Assembly: GCA_963794215.1 (NCBI GenBank)
Contig: CAWCCQ010000002.1
Location: forward strand, 620,001-684,000
Length of the DNA stretch: 64,000 nucleotides
Reading direction: 5' to 3'
From: DATKRB01 sp963794215
GTDB lineage: Bacteria; Actinomycetota; Acidimicrobiia; Acidimicrobiales; RAAP-2
Under the pieces are notes generated by a model, which did no database searches, was not told the origin of the DNA, and was given only the letters and a program-made list of their open reading frames with translations. Shown in pieces: positions 8,779-16,916 of the stretch. The position numbers and the translations under genes were made by a program. Position 1 is the first letter of the stretch. Each line of letters starts with the position of its first letter.

Positions 8779-9339
8779 GTCGGGGCCAACTCGGCCGGGC
8801 ATTCCTCGAACCGGGGCTTGACGCCGAGCGCCACCGGCACTCGAGGCGGCGACGGGGGTGGCACTGCCACCTCGATCCTCACGACCTCGGGCGCGGCGTC
8901 GGTGATCGCCGCGCTCGACCGCTCCTTGCAGCGTCACCGCCGACGACGGACATCCGTCGCAACTTCCGAGGAGCCGCAGGTACACCACTCCTGCCGCCGC
9001 GTCGACGTGGAGGAGCTCGACGTCGCCGGCGTGCATCTCGAGAAGCGGACGGACCTGCTCGAGTGCCCCCTCGACCCGCTCGGCCAACGAAACGGGATGT
9101 AGCCCATGTACGATCAGCAGGCTGGCCACGAGCTCGTCGCTCACCAAGGCGTCAAGAATCGGCGGCTCCCGGCGTGCAAGCTCTATGACCCGGGCGAGCG
9201 CCGCGCCGTAAAGGTCGGTCACTAGGCGCAGCAGCTCCTCGGCCCGCTCGCACGAGGCGCGATCACCTTGCGAGTGGAGCCGGTCGAGCAGCAGCTCGAT
9301 CCGGTCGCCGGTCGCTCGGAGGTTCTGCGGGGCGGGCAC
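8775..9339 (-). CDS. NifU-like iron-sulfur scaffold domain protein (one-base frameshift)
   Basis: The C-terminal half carries the NifU/Nfu motif LLGSCDGCPSSAVTLQGAVE with the CxxC pair that holds a transferable Fe-S cluster. The N-terminal half (about 90 residues, ATGDRIELLLDRLHS onward) is helical and specific to hydrogenase-cluster members. After GAVER the main frame becomes low-complexity. In the neighbouring frame the sequence continues AITDAAPEVVRIEVAVP and ends at TGA 8775-8777, overlapping the next start. One extra base near 8908-8914 explains this. It is likely to supply Fe-S clusters to HhyS. It begins 16 nt after hhyL. Confidence 0.82.
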
Positions 9340-9355
9340 GAACCGACTCTGCTCC

Positions 9356-11161
9356 TCAGCAGGCCAGGTCGGGGTTGGCTACCTGGGTCGGGGAGTGCAG
9401 CTTCTTGAGCGTCTTGCCCTTGCCAAGGTACATGTGCACGCCGCAGGGAAGGCAGGGATCGAAGCTCCGAACACTTCGCATGATGTCGATGCCCTTGAAG
9501 TGCTCGCGGTCGTTCTCCTCGAAGATGGGGCTCTCCATCACCGCGTCCTCGTAGGGTCCTGGCGTGCCGAACGAGTCTCTTGGGTTGGCGTTCCACGGGG
9601 TTGGGGGGTACGGGTGATAGTTGGCGATTTTGCCCCCTCGGATCACCATGTGATGTGAAAGCACGCCCCGGACGGCCTCGGTAAAGCCACAGCCGATCCC
9701 CTCATCGGGCACGTCGAAGGGTTCCCAGGTCTTGGTCCGGCCCGCTCGCACGTCGGCGAGCGCCTTCTCGATGAAGTCGAGCGCCGACGCAGCGGCATAC
9801 GCTTGGAAATAGGTCCGCGCCCGGTCGCGCTCGATGGTGTTGGACCACTGGGGAATCCTCCACTCGAGGGTGACCTCGGGCTTGAGCGCCGTCTTGGGCA
9901 GGTGGATCTCTACCCCCGTTCCGGTCGCTCGCAGATGGTCGGTCGACACGATGCCCGATAGCGCGGTCGCCCACAGCCGGGCCAAGGGCCCCCCGCCGGT
10001 GTCGAGCGCGAGGTGGTCGGTCCCGTCGAACCAGCGGGGCGACATAACCCAGCTGTAGTTGCCGTCGAAGTCACGCTTCTGGGGCTGGGGGTTGGTGTGT
10101 TGGTTCCAAGGATGACGCCGGTCGACCGGGTTGCCCAACGGATCGCGGGTGACGAACATCTCCTGGTCCTCCCAGTCGTCGTAGAACGAGTGACCGAGCA
10201 GGATCCTGATGCCCAGGTTGATATCGACCAGGTCGTTGGTGACCAGCTTGCCGTCGACGATGACCCCCGGCGTGACGCCCATGGCGCGACCCCAGCGGGT
10301 CATGTCGCGATAGTCGAAGTTGCACACGTCGGGGTCCTGGAACGCGCCCCAACACCCCAGCAGGATGCGTCGCCGACCCACCTCTTCGTAGCCGGGCAAG
10401 GCCTGGTAGAAGAAATCGAACAGATCGTCGTGCATCGGCACGACCCGCTTCATGAACTCGACGTAGCGCATGAGGCGGGTGTAGTAGTCCGTGAACAGCT
10501 GGATGGTGGCGGTCGTGCCCACGCCACCGGGGTAGAGGGTGGAGGGGTGAACGTGCCTGCCCTCCATGAGGCAGAACATCTCACGGGTGTAACGGCTGAC
10601 CTGTAAGGCCTCCCGATAGAACTCACCGGAGAACGGGTTGAGGGACCGCATGATGTCCCCGATGGTCTTGTACCCGTGAGCCTCGGCGTGAGGTGCCTCG
10701 GTCCGGTTGGCCTGTTCGAGTACTCCGGGGTTCGTCTCGGCGACCATCTTCTCGCAGAAGTCAACGCCCACGAGGTTCTCTTGAAAGATGTTGTGGTCGA
10801 ACATGTACTCCGCGGCCTCGCCGAGGTTCACGATCTGTTCGCCCAGTGCCGGCGGCCGAACCCCGTACGCCATGTTCTGGGCGTAGCACGAGCAAGTGGC
10901 ATGGTTGTCACCGCAGATCCCACAGATGCGGCTCGTGATGAAGTGCGCGTCACGCGGGTCCTTGCCCTTCATGAAGATGCTGTAGCCGCGAAAGATCGAC
11001 GAGGTGCTGTGGCACTCGGCGACCCTGCCCCGTCCGAAGTCGATCTTGGTGTAGATGCCGAGGCTGCCCACGATCCTGGTGATCGGGTCCCAGGCCATCT
11101 CGACGAGGTTCTTGTCATCGGAGCCCGAAGATCGCCGCGTCGACGGTTGGGTGGTTGTCAT
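9356..11161 (-). CDS. hhyL: [NiFe] hydrogenase group 1h large subunit
   Basis: This is the catalytic subunit of an actinobacterial-type, high-affinity uptake hydrogenase that oxidises H2 down to atmospheric levels and feeds electrons to the respiratory chain. The 601-residue product has the nickel ligands in RICGICGDNHATC (Cys80 and Cys83) and DPCLPCGVH (Cys570 and Cys573). A 25-residue tail follows His576 and should be removed by the protease at 5487-6041. The wording of both motifs and the HPSTLYPGGVG segment match group 1h rather than groups 1d or 2a. It starts 4 nt after hhyS. No dedicated cytochrome b subunit is visible, as is usual in this group. Confidence 0.97.
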   Translation of the reverse strand: MTTTQPSTRRSSGSDDKNLVEMAWDPITRIVGSLGIYTKIDFGRGRVAECHSTSSIFRGYSIFMKGKDPRDAHFITSRICGICGDNHATCSCYAQNMAYGVRPPALGEQIVNLGEAAEYMFDHNIFQENLVGVDFCEKMVAETNPGVLEQANRTEAPHAEAHGYKTIGDIMRSLNPFSGEFYREALQVSRYTREMFCLMEGRHVHPSTLYPGGVGTTATIQLFTDYYTRLMRYVEFMKRVVPMHDDLFDFFYQALPGYEEVGRRRILLGCWGAFQDPDVCNFDYRDMTRWGRAMGVTPGVIVDGKLVTNDLVDINLGIRILLGHSFYDDWEDQEMFVTRDPLGNPVDRRHPWNQHTNPQPQKRDFDGNYSWVMSPRWFDGTDHLALDTGGGPLARLWATALSGIVSTDHLRATGTGVEIHLPKTALKPEVTLEWRIPQWSNTIERDRARTYFQAYAAASALDFIEKALADVRAGRTKTWEPFDVPDEGIGCGFTEAVRGVLSHHMVIRGGKIANYHPYPPTPWNANPRDSFGTPGPYEDAVMESPIFEENDREHFKGIDIMRSVRSFDPCLPCGVHMYLGKGKTLKKLHSPTQVANPDLAC

Positions 11162-11165
11162 CGAT

Positions 11166-12221
11166 CTATCTCCAATCGCCCTTGTAGCCGGTCAGTAGCT
11201 CCCTCCCGGGGGTTCTCCACTTGGGTTCTTCGTCCACCGTCTTCACCGTGATTCGACGCAACCCCCGGATAGCGCTCCCGTAGAGACCGCTGGCCATGGT
11301 CGAGATGCGAGCGCCCGGCGGTTCATCCATGAATGGCATGAACTTGTCGGGGAAACCCGGCATCGTGCATCCGATGCAGATTCCCCCGACATTTGGACAA
11401 CCGCCCACCCCGTTGATCCATCCGCGCTTTGGCACGTTGCACTTGACGACCGGCCCCCAGCAGCCGAGTTTTACGATGCACTTGGGCGAGCCGTACTCGT
11501 CCGCGAAGTCCCCCTGCTCGTAGTACCCCGCTCGGTCGCAACCCTCGTGGACGGTGTTCCCGAACAACCATTGGGGACGGAGCGAGTCGTCCAGGGGGAT
11601 CATGGGTGCCTGTCCGGTCGCCTGGTACAGCAGGTAGAGGATTGTTTCGGACAGGTTGTCGGGATGCGTCGGGCACCCGGGGACGCAGACGATAGGGATT
11701 CCCGCCTTCGATCTCCATCCCCAACCGAGGTAGTCGGGCACCCCCATGGCACCCGTCGGGTTGCCGGCCATCGCGTGGATACCGCCGTAACAGGCGCACG
11801 TCCCGGCGGCCAGTACCACCAAGGCCTTGGGCGCCAAGCGGTCGAGCCACTCACTGGTCGTCATCGGCTGATCGGTATCGGGGTTATTGCCGAACCCGCA
11901 CCAGTACCCTTCGCGCTTGATCGCCTCGTTCGGGATTGACCCCTCGACGACCAGCACGAAGGGGTCGAGCTCGCCGCGGTCAGCCTTGAAGAACCATTCG
12001 ATGAAGTCGTCCGCTCCCCCAACGGGGCCGCACTCGAAGTCGATAAGCGGCCAGTGGACCGCGATCTTCGGCAACCCGGGTAGCGCGCCGAGCGCGATCT
12101 CCTCGATGGTCGGTTGTGTGGCGGCGGTCAACGCGACCGAATCACCGTCGCAGCTCAGCCCGGCGTTGATCCAGAGCACGTGGACGACGGCCTCCTCCGG
12201 CGGCGCCTGGGTAACGGTCAT
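11166..12221 (-). CDS. hhyS: [NiFe] hydrogenase group 1h small subunit
   Basis: This 351-residue subunit carries the Fe-S relay from the active site. The N terminus reads LWINAGLSCDGDSVALT without a twin-arginine signal, so the enzyme is cytoplasmic or on the inner membrane face. Cys24 and Asp27 in CDGD fit the three-cysteine, one-aspartate proximal cluster described for actinobacterial-type hydrogenases. Further ligands are in GTCACYGG, CVPGCPTHPDN, GCDRAGYYEQGDF, GCWGPVVKCNVPKRG and GICIGCTMPGFPDKF. ATG at 12219-12221 has AGGAG eight bases upstream. It is the first gene of the leftward operon. Confidence 0.97.
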   Translation of the reverse strand: MTVTQAPPEEAVVHVLWINAGLSCDGDSVALTAATQPTIEEIALGALPGLPKIAVHWPLIDFECGPVGGADDFIEWFFKADRGELDPFVLVVEGSIPNEAIKREGYWCGFGNNPDTDQPMTTSEWLDRLAPKALVVLAAGTCACYGGIHAMAGNPTGAMGVPDYLGWGWRSKAGIPIVCVPGCPTHPDNLSETILYLLYQATGQAPMIPLDDSLRPQWLFGNTVHEGCDRAGYYEQGDFADEYGSPKCIVKLGCWGPVVKCNVPKRGWINGVGGCPNVGGICIGCTMPGFPDKFMPFMDEPPGARISTMASGLYGSAIRGLRRITVKTVDEEPKWRTPGRELLTGYKGDWR

Positions 12222-12275
12222 GAGCGAGCTCCTCCCACTGCCGGTCGAGCGCAAACTCCAAGTGGTGCGTTTCCT

Positions 12276-12308
12276 ACACGTGTTACGCCGACCGTCCGCG
12301 CCTGTAAA
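12276..12308 (-). promoter_or_regulatory. Candidate hhyS operon promoter with overlapping palindrome
   Basis: On the minus strand TTTACA (plus 12303-12308) and TAACAC (plus 12280-12285) are 17 bases apart, a plausible -35/-10 pair about 60 nt before the hhyS start. The perfect palindrome ACACGTGT (12276-12283) overlaps the -10 element. The neighbouring divergent gene encodes a PadR-type regulator, so this is a reasonable operator position. Nothing else in the 201-nt divergent region stands out. Confidence 0.4.
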
Positions 12309-12422
12309 TGAGTGTCTTTTGCACCCCCAGGGAGTACCGGCGGAGAACTCCGACGGCGCCGGCGTTGACGCTGCAAAGTAGGCGAGCTATAGAAGGTGGG
12401 GAGGGAGGGTGCCTGGGTCACC

Positions 12423-13730
12423 ATGACAACAGCCGCGAGCAAGGCTTCTCGTTTCGAGCTGGCACCACCACGCCGGTTCATCCTGCCGGCGATCCTGCTG
12501 CTGCTCTCCGAGGCTCCGGGGTACGGCTACGCCCTGGTTCCGTTGCTCCAGGAGTTGCGCTTCGGGCGAATCGACCGACCCGCGGTGTACCGGGCCCTGG
12601 CTCTCCTCGAGCACGATGGGCTCGTCGAGGCCTCCTCCCAGAGCCCGAGAGGCGGGCAGGCAAGGCGGGTCTACCGAGTCACGCCGCTCGGTGAGCGGGT
12701 GCTTCGCGAGTGGATGGGCGTGATCAAAGAGGAGCACGACCACCTCGAGCATGTGCTGCGCCGTTACCGGGCGACCGGCACGACCGACGCGATGCTGGCC
12801 GAGGTCGGCGGGGCCTGGGCCTCGACTCTCGGGTCTGGGTGGTCGGCGGTGTCCTCGACGTCGGCCAGCTGGCGACACCTCATCTCGCTGATCGATGAGG
12901 ACAGCCTCGACACGGTGGGCGGGGCCGCCCCCGACTCGGTTGCCCAATATGCCGCGCCAGCGAGCCAGCTCGACCCACCGCGTACGCACGCCCACTCACC
13001 CCAGTTCGAGGAGGTGGACAACGATCCGGGCGCGCACGACCAGACGACTCGACACCGTCGGTCCGCCGAGCCGCACCCGATCGTCGGCATCAATGGGGAC
13101 GGCGCTACTGCCGACGGCACCAATGGGCAGGCGGGCGCCGACATTCGACCCGACCCCACCGAGCGACAGGTGCACGTCCACGGACGCCCAATCGGCGGAA
13201 TCGAAGGCCCAGAGCCCCGACGTTTCGGACTGCTGCCGCACCGCTCGGTCGTGCTGATCGAGGTGCGCTCGACCGTGGGTCCGCTGAGCTTCGGGGCAAT
13301 CGGGGTGACCGGGTGGGTCCAAGCAGCGATCGCCGACGGCGCGCTGCGCGAGCAGCCTCCGCCTTCCGCGCATCTCGAGATCGACGTGACAGGGCTGAGC
13401 GCGGGCAACAGCATCTACGACGCCGAGTTGCTGCGTCGCATCGACGCTCACCGCTATCCCAAAGCGAGTGTCGAGCTCCTCGACTGCATGGAGGTCGGAC
13501 CGGGTGCCCGCTACTCGCTCAAGGGCGAACTGACCTTCCACGGCGTCTCGCGACCCGCACAGGGAACCGTCGGGCTGGTCGCGTCCGATCGGGGTCTGGT
13601 GATCACGGGGGCTCAGGTCTTCGACATTCGCGACTTCGCGATACCGTCCCCCACGGTCCTGATGCTGCGCATCTACCCCGACGTGCGGGTCCGCCTTCAC
13701 GCAGAAGCCGAGCTTCGGGAGGAGCCATGA
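12423..13730 (+). CDS. PadR-type transcriptional regulator fused to a YceI domain
   Basis: The first 130 residues or so are a PadR winged helix: FILPAILLLLSEAPGYGYAL, DRPAVYRALALLEHDGLV and RRVYRVTPLGERVL, followed by the helical EHDHLEHVLRRYRATG segment. Residues about 175-260 are a low-complexity linker. The last 170 or so form a YceI domain (RRFGLLPHRSVVLIEVRS, YSLKGELTFHGVSRP, VFDIRDFAIPSP) homologous to the product at 4751-5266. ATG at 12423-12425 is used; in-frame GTGs at 13014 and 13170 could instead start a separate YceI gene. It is divergent from hhyS and likely controls it. A regulator sensing a lipid or quinone through YceI is inference. The length is a clean multiple of three. Confidence 0.7.
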   Translation: MTTAASKASRFELAPPRRFILPAILLLLSEAPGYGYALVPLLQELRFGRIDRPAVYRALALLEHDGLVEASSQSPRGGQARRVYRVTPLGERVLREWMGVIKEEHDHLEHVLRRYRATGTTDAMLAEVGGAWASTLGSGWSAVSSTSASWRHLISLIDEDSLDTVGGAAPDSVAQYAAPASQLDPPRTHAHSPQFEEVDNDPGAHDQTTRHRRSAEPHPIVGINGDGATADGTNGQAGADIRPDPTERQVHVHGRPIGGIEGPEPRRFGLLPHRSVVLIEVRSTVGPLSFGAIGVTGWVQAAIADGALREQPPPSAHLEIDVTGLSAGNSIYDAELLRRIDAHRYPKASVELLDCMEVGPGARYSLKGELTFHGVSRPAQGTVGLVASDRGLVITGAQVFDIRDFAIPSPTVLMLRIYPDVRVRLHAEAELREEP

Positions 13731-13981
13731 ACGTGCTGATCGCCCTTGCCGTGGGCTACGTAGTCGGAGCCAAGAGCGGTAGCCGCGAGCTCGAACAGCT
13801 TGGCCGGTCGTTGCGGGCGCTCTGTGAGACCGACGAGTTCGCCGACGTCGTCGTTGCTGCACGGGCCCAGGTCGCCAGACTCTTACGGGAGGCGGCCGGA
13901 GTGCTCGACGGCGCACCCCCCGAGCCCGAGCCGAGCGGGGACCTCGTGACCCGAGTCAGGCGCCTGGTTGGTCACGACTGA
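13727..13981 (+). CDS. Small membrane-anchored protein (GYVxG minipeptide, copy 2)
   Basis: An 84-residue protein with an N-terminal hydrophobic helix (MNVLIALAVGYVVGAKSG) and charged helices after it (DEFADVVVAARAQVARLLRE). It resembles the product at 3882-4112 in both layout and wording. ATG at 13727-13729 overlaps the stop of the PadR-YceI gene as ATGA, so the two are coupled. Its 3' end overlaps the convergent PAS gene by 10 nt. Function is unknown. Confidence 0.72.
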   Translation: MNVLIALAVGYVVGAKSGSRELEQLGRSLRALCETDEFADVVVAARAQVARLLREAAGVLDGAPPEPEPSGDLVTRVRRLVGHD

Positions 13982-14775
13982 GCCTCGACCAGGTCGGTCA
14001 CGTCGCGCCCTGAGCCGCGCAAGCCAACGGCACCCCCCGCGGATCCGATCGACGGCTGGCCCTGAATGCGCACGACCCGGACCTTGCCATCGGGCCGAAC
14101 GACGCGGTGCTCCTCTTCGAACGGGCGACGGGCGACAATCGACTGCTCCATCGTTGCCCGCACCACGGCGCGATCATCGGGGTGCACCACCGCCAGGTGC
14201 GCCTCCAGCGTGCCACCGAAGTCGTGAGGATCGATACCGTGGATGCGATGGAACTCCGAGCTCCACTGCACCACTTCGGTCCGCAGGTCCCACAACCAGC
14301 TGCCGACGTGGGTGATCGCCTCGCTCTCCTCGAGGCGCACCTCCACTTCGGCGAGACGTGCTTGGGCGAGATGTTGCTCGGTGACGTCACGCGCCACGAC
14401 GAGCGCGCCGAGCACAACGCCGCGTTCGTCCTGAACAGGGCACAGTGAGAGCCATACCGGCACGGGTAATCCATCGGTGCGAACGACTTCACCCTCGACG
14501 TGGGTGATGTGCTCTCCGGCCAACACCCGCGCCGTCAAGGATCGCACTTCGCTACGTAGGTGCTCTGGAAACACCGAGTAGAGGTCGCAACCGAGGGCAT
14601 CGGCGTCCCTCAGGCCGAACAAGCGCTGGGCGACCGCAGGCCACGAACCGATCCGGCCGGCGGTGTCGCATGTGAAGACGGCGTCGTCAACGGTCTCGAT
14701 GATCGCCCCCAGAAGCCTGTCGGCTGAGCCGAGCTGGGCCCTTATGTCGGTCGGCACGCCACCTGATGGACCCAT
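13972..14775 (-). CDS. Dual PAS-domain sensor protein without an output domain
   Basis: Two PAS domains are evident. The first covers residues about 15-125 (IIETVDDAVFTCDTAGRIGS, VWLSLCPVQDERG, ending in VVARDVTEQ); the second covers about 140-260 (WSSEFHRIHGIDPHDFGG, EHRVVRPDGKVRVVRIQG, GSGRDVTDL). No kinase, GGDEF or HTH domain follows, because the gene stops after VEAQS. It may act by protein contact or lack its output domain. ATG at 14773-14775 is the first start that keeps the PAS fold; longer starts reach 14865. It is convergent with the second minipeptide, and PAS proteins often neighbour group 1h hydrogenases, so a redox link is possible. Confidence 0.75.
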   Translation of the reverse strand: MGPSGGVPTDIRAQLGSADRLLGAIIETVDDAVFTCDTAGRIGSWPAVAQRLFGLRDADALGCDLYSVFPEHLRSEVRSLTARVLAGEHITHVEGEVVRTDGLPVPVWLSLCPVQDERGVVLGALVVARDVTEQHLAQARLAEVEVRLEESEAITHVGSWLWDLRTEVVQWSSEFHRIHGIDPHDFGGTLEAHLAVVHPDDRAVVRATMEQSIVARRPFEEEHRVVRPDGKVRVVRIQGQPSIGSAGGAVGLRGSGRDVTDLVEAQS

Positions 14776-14898
14776 CTCGGCACCCCCGGGTCGCCGCTGC
14801 CCGACGAGGAGTCGGGTCACTCCTCTGATCGTAGGCGTCGACAATCGCGCTCGCCGTTCGCACAACGACCAACCCGTCGGCCCGCCCGTGTTCGGGCG

Positions 14899-15596
14899 TC
14901 ATCGTGGATCAGGTGGATCAGAAGGCGGCGACGGAGAGCTGGAACTGCCGTCGGACCCGGGCGCGCCGTCGAGCGGCCCCGGGAACGCCGCCTCGGCGAG
15001 GACCTCGAGACGACGGATCCGCCCACGCGACCAGACCAAGCCAACCACCACGACAAGCCCAGCGATGATCGCGCCCATGATGCTGACCACGGAGTTCACC
15101 TGGTGCACCGCTGCGCCCAGAGCATAGGCGGTCCCGCCGATCAACGCCGCCCAGAGAATCCCCCCCAGCGCGTTGTAAAGCAGGAACCTTCGCCAGTGCA
15201 TCTTGTTGATCCCCGCCAAAAATGCGGCATACCGCGCAAGATCGAAACGAAGCGACCGAAGAAGACCACTTTGGCGCCGTGGCGGTCGAAGAGGTAGCGG
15301 CCAACCTTGATCTTTGCGTCGTCGATGCCCACATAACGTCCGTACCGACGAAGCAGGCGGTAGCCGCCAACCCGACCAAGGAGATAGCCGATGTTGTCAC
15401 CCACGATCGCGGCCGCCGCCGCCACCCCCACGACGGCGACGACGTTGAGGCGGCCGGTGGACCCCGCATAAAGCGCGGCGGCGATGAGCGTCGTCTCGCC
15501 GGGCAACGGAATCCCGAGGCTCTCGATCGCGACCGCCAGCACAACCACCCAGTACCCGTACTGACCGAGCAGGTGGTCGACGGTGACCGCGATCAT
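14899..15596 (-). CDS. DedA/VTT-family membrane protein (one-base frameshift)
   Basis: DedA proteins are inner-membrane VTT-fold proteins involved in lipid flipping and membrane homeostasis. The 5' frame gives ESLGIPLPGETTLIAAALYA, GDNIGYLLGRVGGYRLLRRY and HGAKVVFFGRFVSILR, the hallmark motifs. The 3' frame gives YAAFLAGINKMHWRRFLLYN and GGILWAALIGGTAYALG. One missing base near 15228-15240 (three G read as two) joins them into about 232 residues, the family length. A hydrophilic, proline-rich tail ends the protein. It is more likely a sequence error than a pseudogene, because both halves are well conserved. Confidence 0.85.
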
Positions 15597-15698
15597 CGGA
15601 CGTGCGGCGCCCTCAGCAACCGCACCTCCAGAGTCCCGCCCCCACGGCCACCCGAGAGCGCGATGGCCGGCCCTCGGGGGTGCTCACCGGCTCAGAGG

Positions 15699-16880
15699 CT
15701 AGCGACCAGATCGACCATCGACACCACCGCTCGTGCACGGCGCGGTGGCCCCTTCGCTCAAGGCTGCGGCGACGATCGCCCCGACCTGCTCGACCTCCAG
15801 CAGGAACCCGTCGTGGCCGGACGCCGAGTCGACGACCCTGACCGGACGGTCGCCAGGTAGCCATCGGACCAGGTCCTCCTGCAGGCCGAGGGGATAGAGG
15901 CGGTCTGAGGTGATGCCGGCGACAGTGGTCACCGCCTGTACTGCAGCCAGGGCTCGCTCGATCCCGCCCCGCCCCCTGCCGACGTCGTGGTGGTTCATGG
16001 CCTCGCTCAGCACTATGTACGAATTGGGATCGAAGCGGTTGGCGAGCTTGGTCCCGTGGTGGCGCAGGTACGACTCCACCGCGTACTGGCCCCCACGCAG
16101 CGGGTCGCGATCCCCCTGAGGACGACGGCCAAACCGGAGCTCGAACTCATGACCAGTCCGGTAGGTGATCTGCCCGATCCCGCGTGCGATGGCCATGCCC
16201 TCGATCGGACCGGCGCCCCCGTAGTAGTCGCCGCCAACGTACGCCGGATCCGAACGTATGGCACGCACTTGCACCGAGCACAGCGCGATCTGGTCGGCGG
16301 TCGCTGCCGCTCCGACGGCGATGACGACGGCGCGACGGACCCGATCGGGGTGGCCGACGCACCATTCGAGTACCCGCATCCCGCCCATGGAGCCGCCCAC
16401 CAACCCTGCCCAGCACGCGATCCCAAGCCGGTCGGCCAGTGCCGCCTCGACCGCCACCTGGTCACGAATGGTCACCACGGGGAACCGCGACCCATAGGGA
16501 GCCCCGTCCGGCCCAATCGATGCTGGTCCGGTAGTCCCTCGGCAGCCGCCGAGCACGTTGGGACACACCACGAAGTACCGGTCAGTGTCGATCGGACGCC
16601 CCGGACCGATCATGCCCTCCCACCACCCAGGAGCCACGCGGTCCGGACCAGCCAAGCCGACCGCGTGGGAGTCTCCAGTCAGCGCGTGAAGGACCAGCAC
16701 CGCATTCGTCCCATCGGGCGCGAGGGTCCCCCACGTCTCGAAGGCGACGGTCACCTCGGGCAGCCAGCCGCCGGCCTCGAGGTGGAATCCACGAGCTTGG
16801 TCACCCGTCAGGACGGCGAAGCGTCGGCCGTCGGCGTCGTCACCGGGGTGGGGAAGACTGGCCGGCAGGTCCGCCGTCAC
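15699..16880 (-). CDS. metX: Homoserine O-acetyltransferase
   Basis: MetX transfers an acetyl group from acetyl-CoA to homoserine, giving the substrate of MetY. The 393-residue alpha/beta hydrolase has LHALTGDSH, the nucleophile elbow GGSMGGMR (Ser164), NHHDVGRGRGG and the catalytic histidine in SGHDGFLLE (His356). Length and motifs match the actinobacterial MetX type. It lies 36 nt downstream of metY on the same strand, so the two steps of the direct sulfhydrylation route are probably cotranscribed. The last 30 or so residues after LSEGA are low-complexity. Confidence 0.96.
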   Translation of the reverse strand: MTADLPASLPHPGDDADGRRFAVLTGDQARGFHLEAGGWLPEVTVAFETWGTLAPDGTNAVLVLHALTGDSHAVGLAGPDRVAPGWWEGMIGPGRPIDTDRYFVVCPNVLGGCRGTTGPASIGPDGAPYGSRFPVVTIRDQVAVEAALADRLGIACWAGLVGGSMGGMRVLEWCVGHPDRVRRAVVIAVGAAATADQIALCSVQVRAIRSDPAYVGGDYYGGAGPIEGMAIARGIGQITYRTGHEFELRFGRRPQGDRDPLRGGQYAVESYLRHHGTKLANRFDPNSYIVLSEAMNHHDVGRGRGGIERALAAVQAVTTVAGITSDRLYPLGLQEDLVRWLPGDRPVRVVDSASGHDGFLLEVEQVGAIVAAALSEGATAPCTSGGVDGRSGR

Positions 16881-16916
16881 GGCGACAGTTCCAGATCCCC
16901 GGTCACGGCGACAGGA

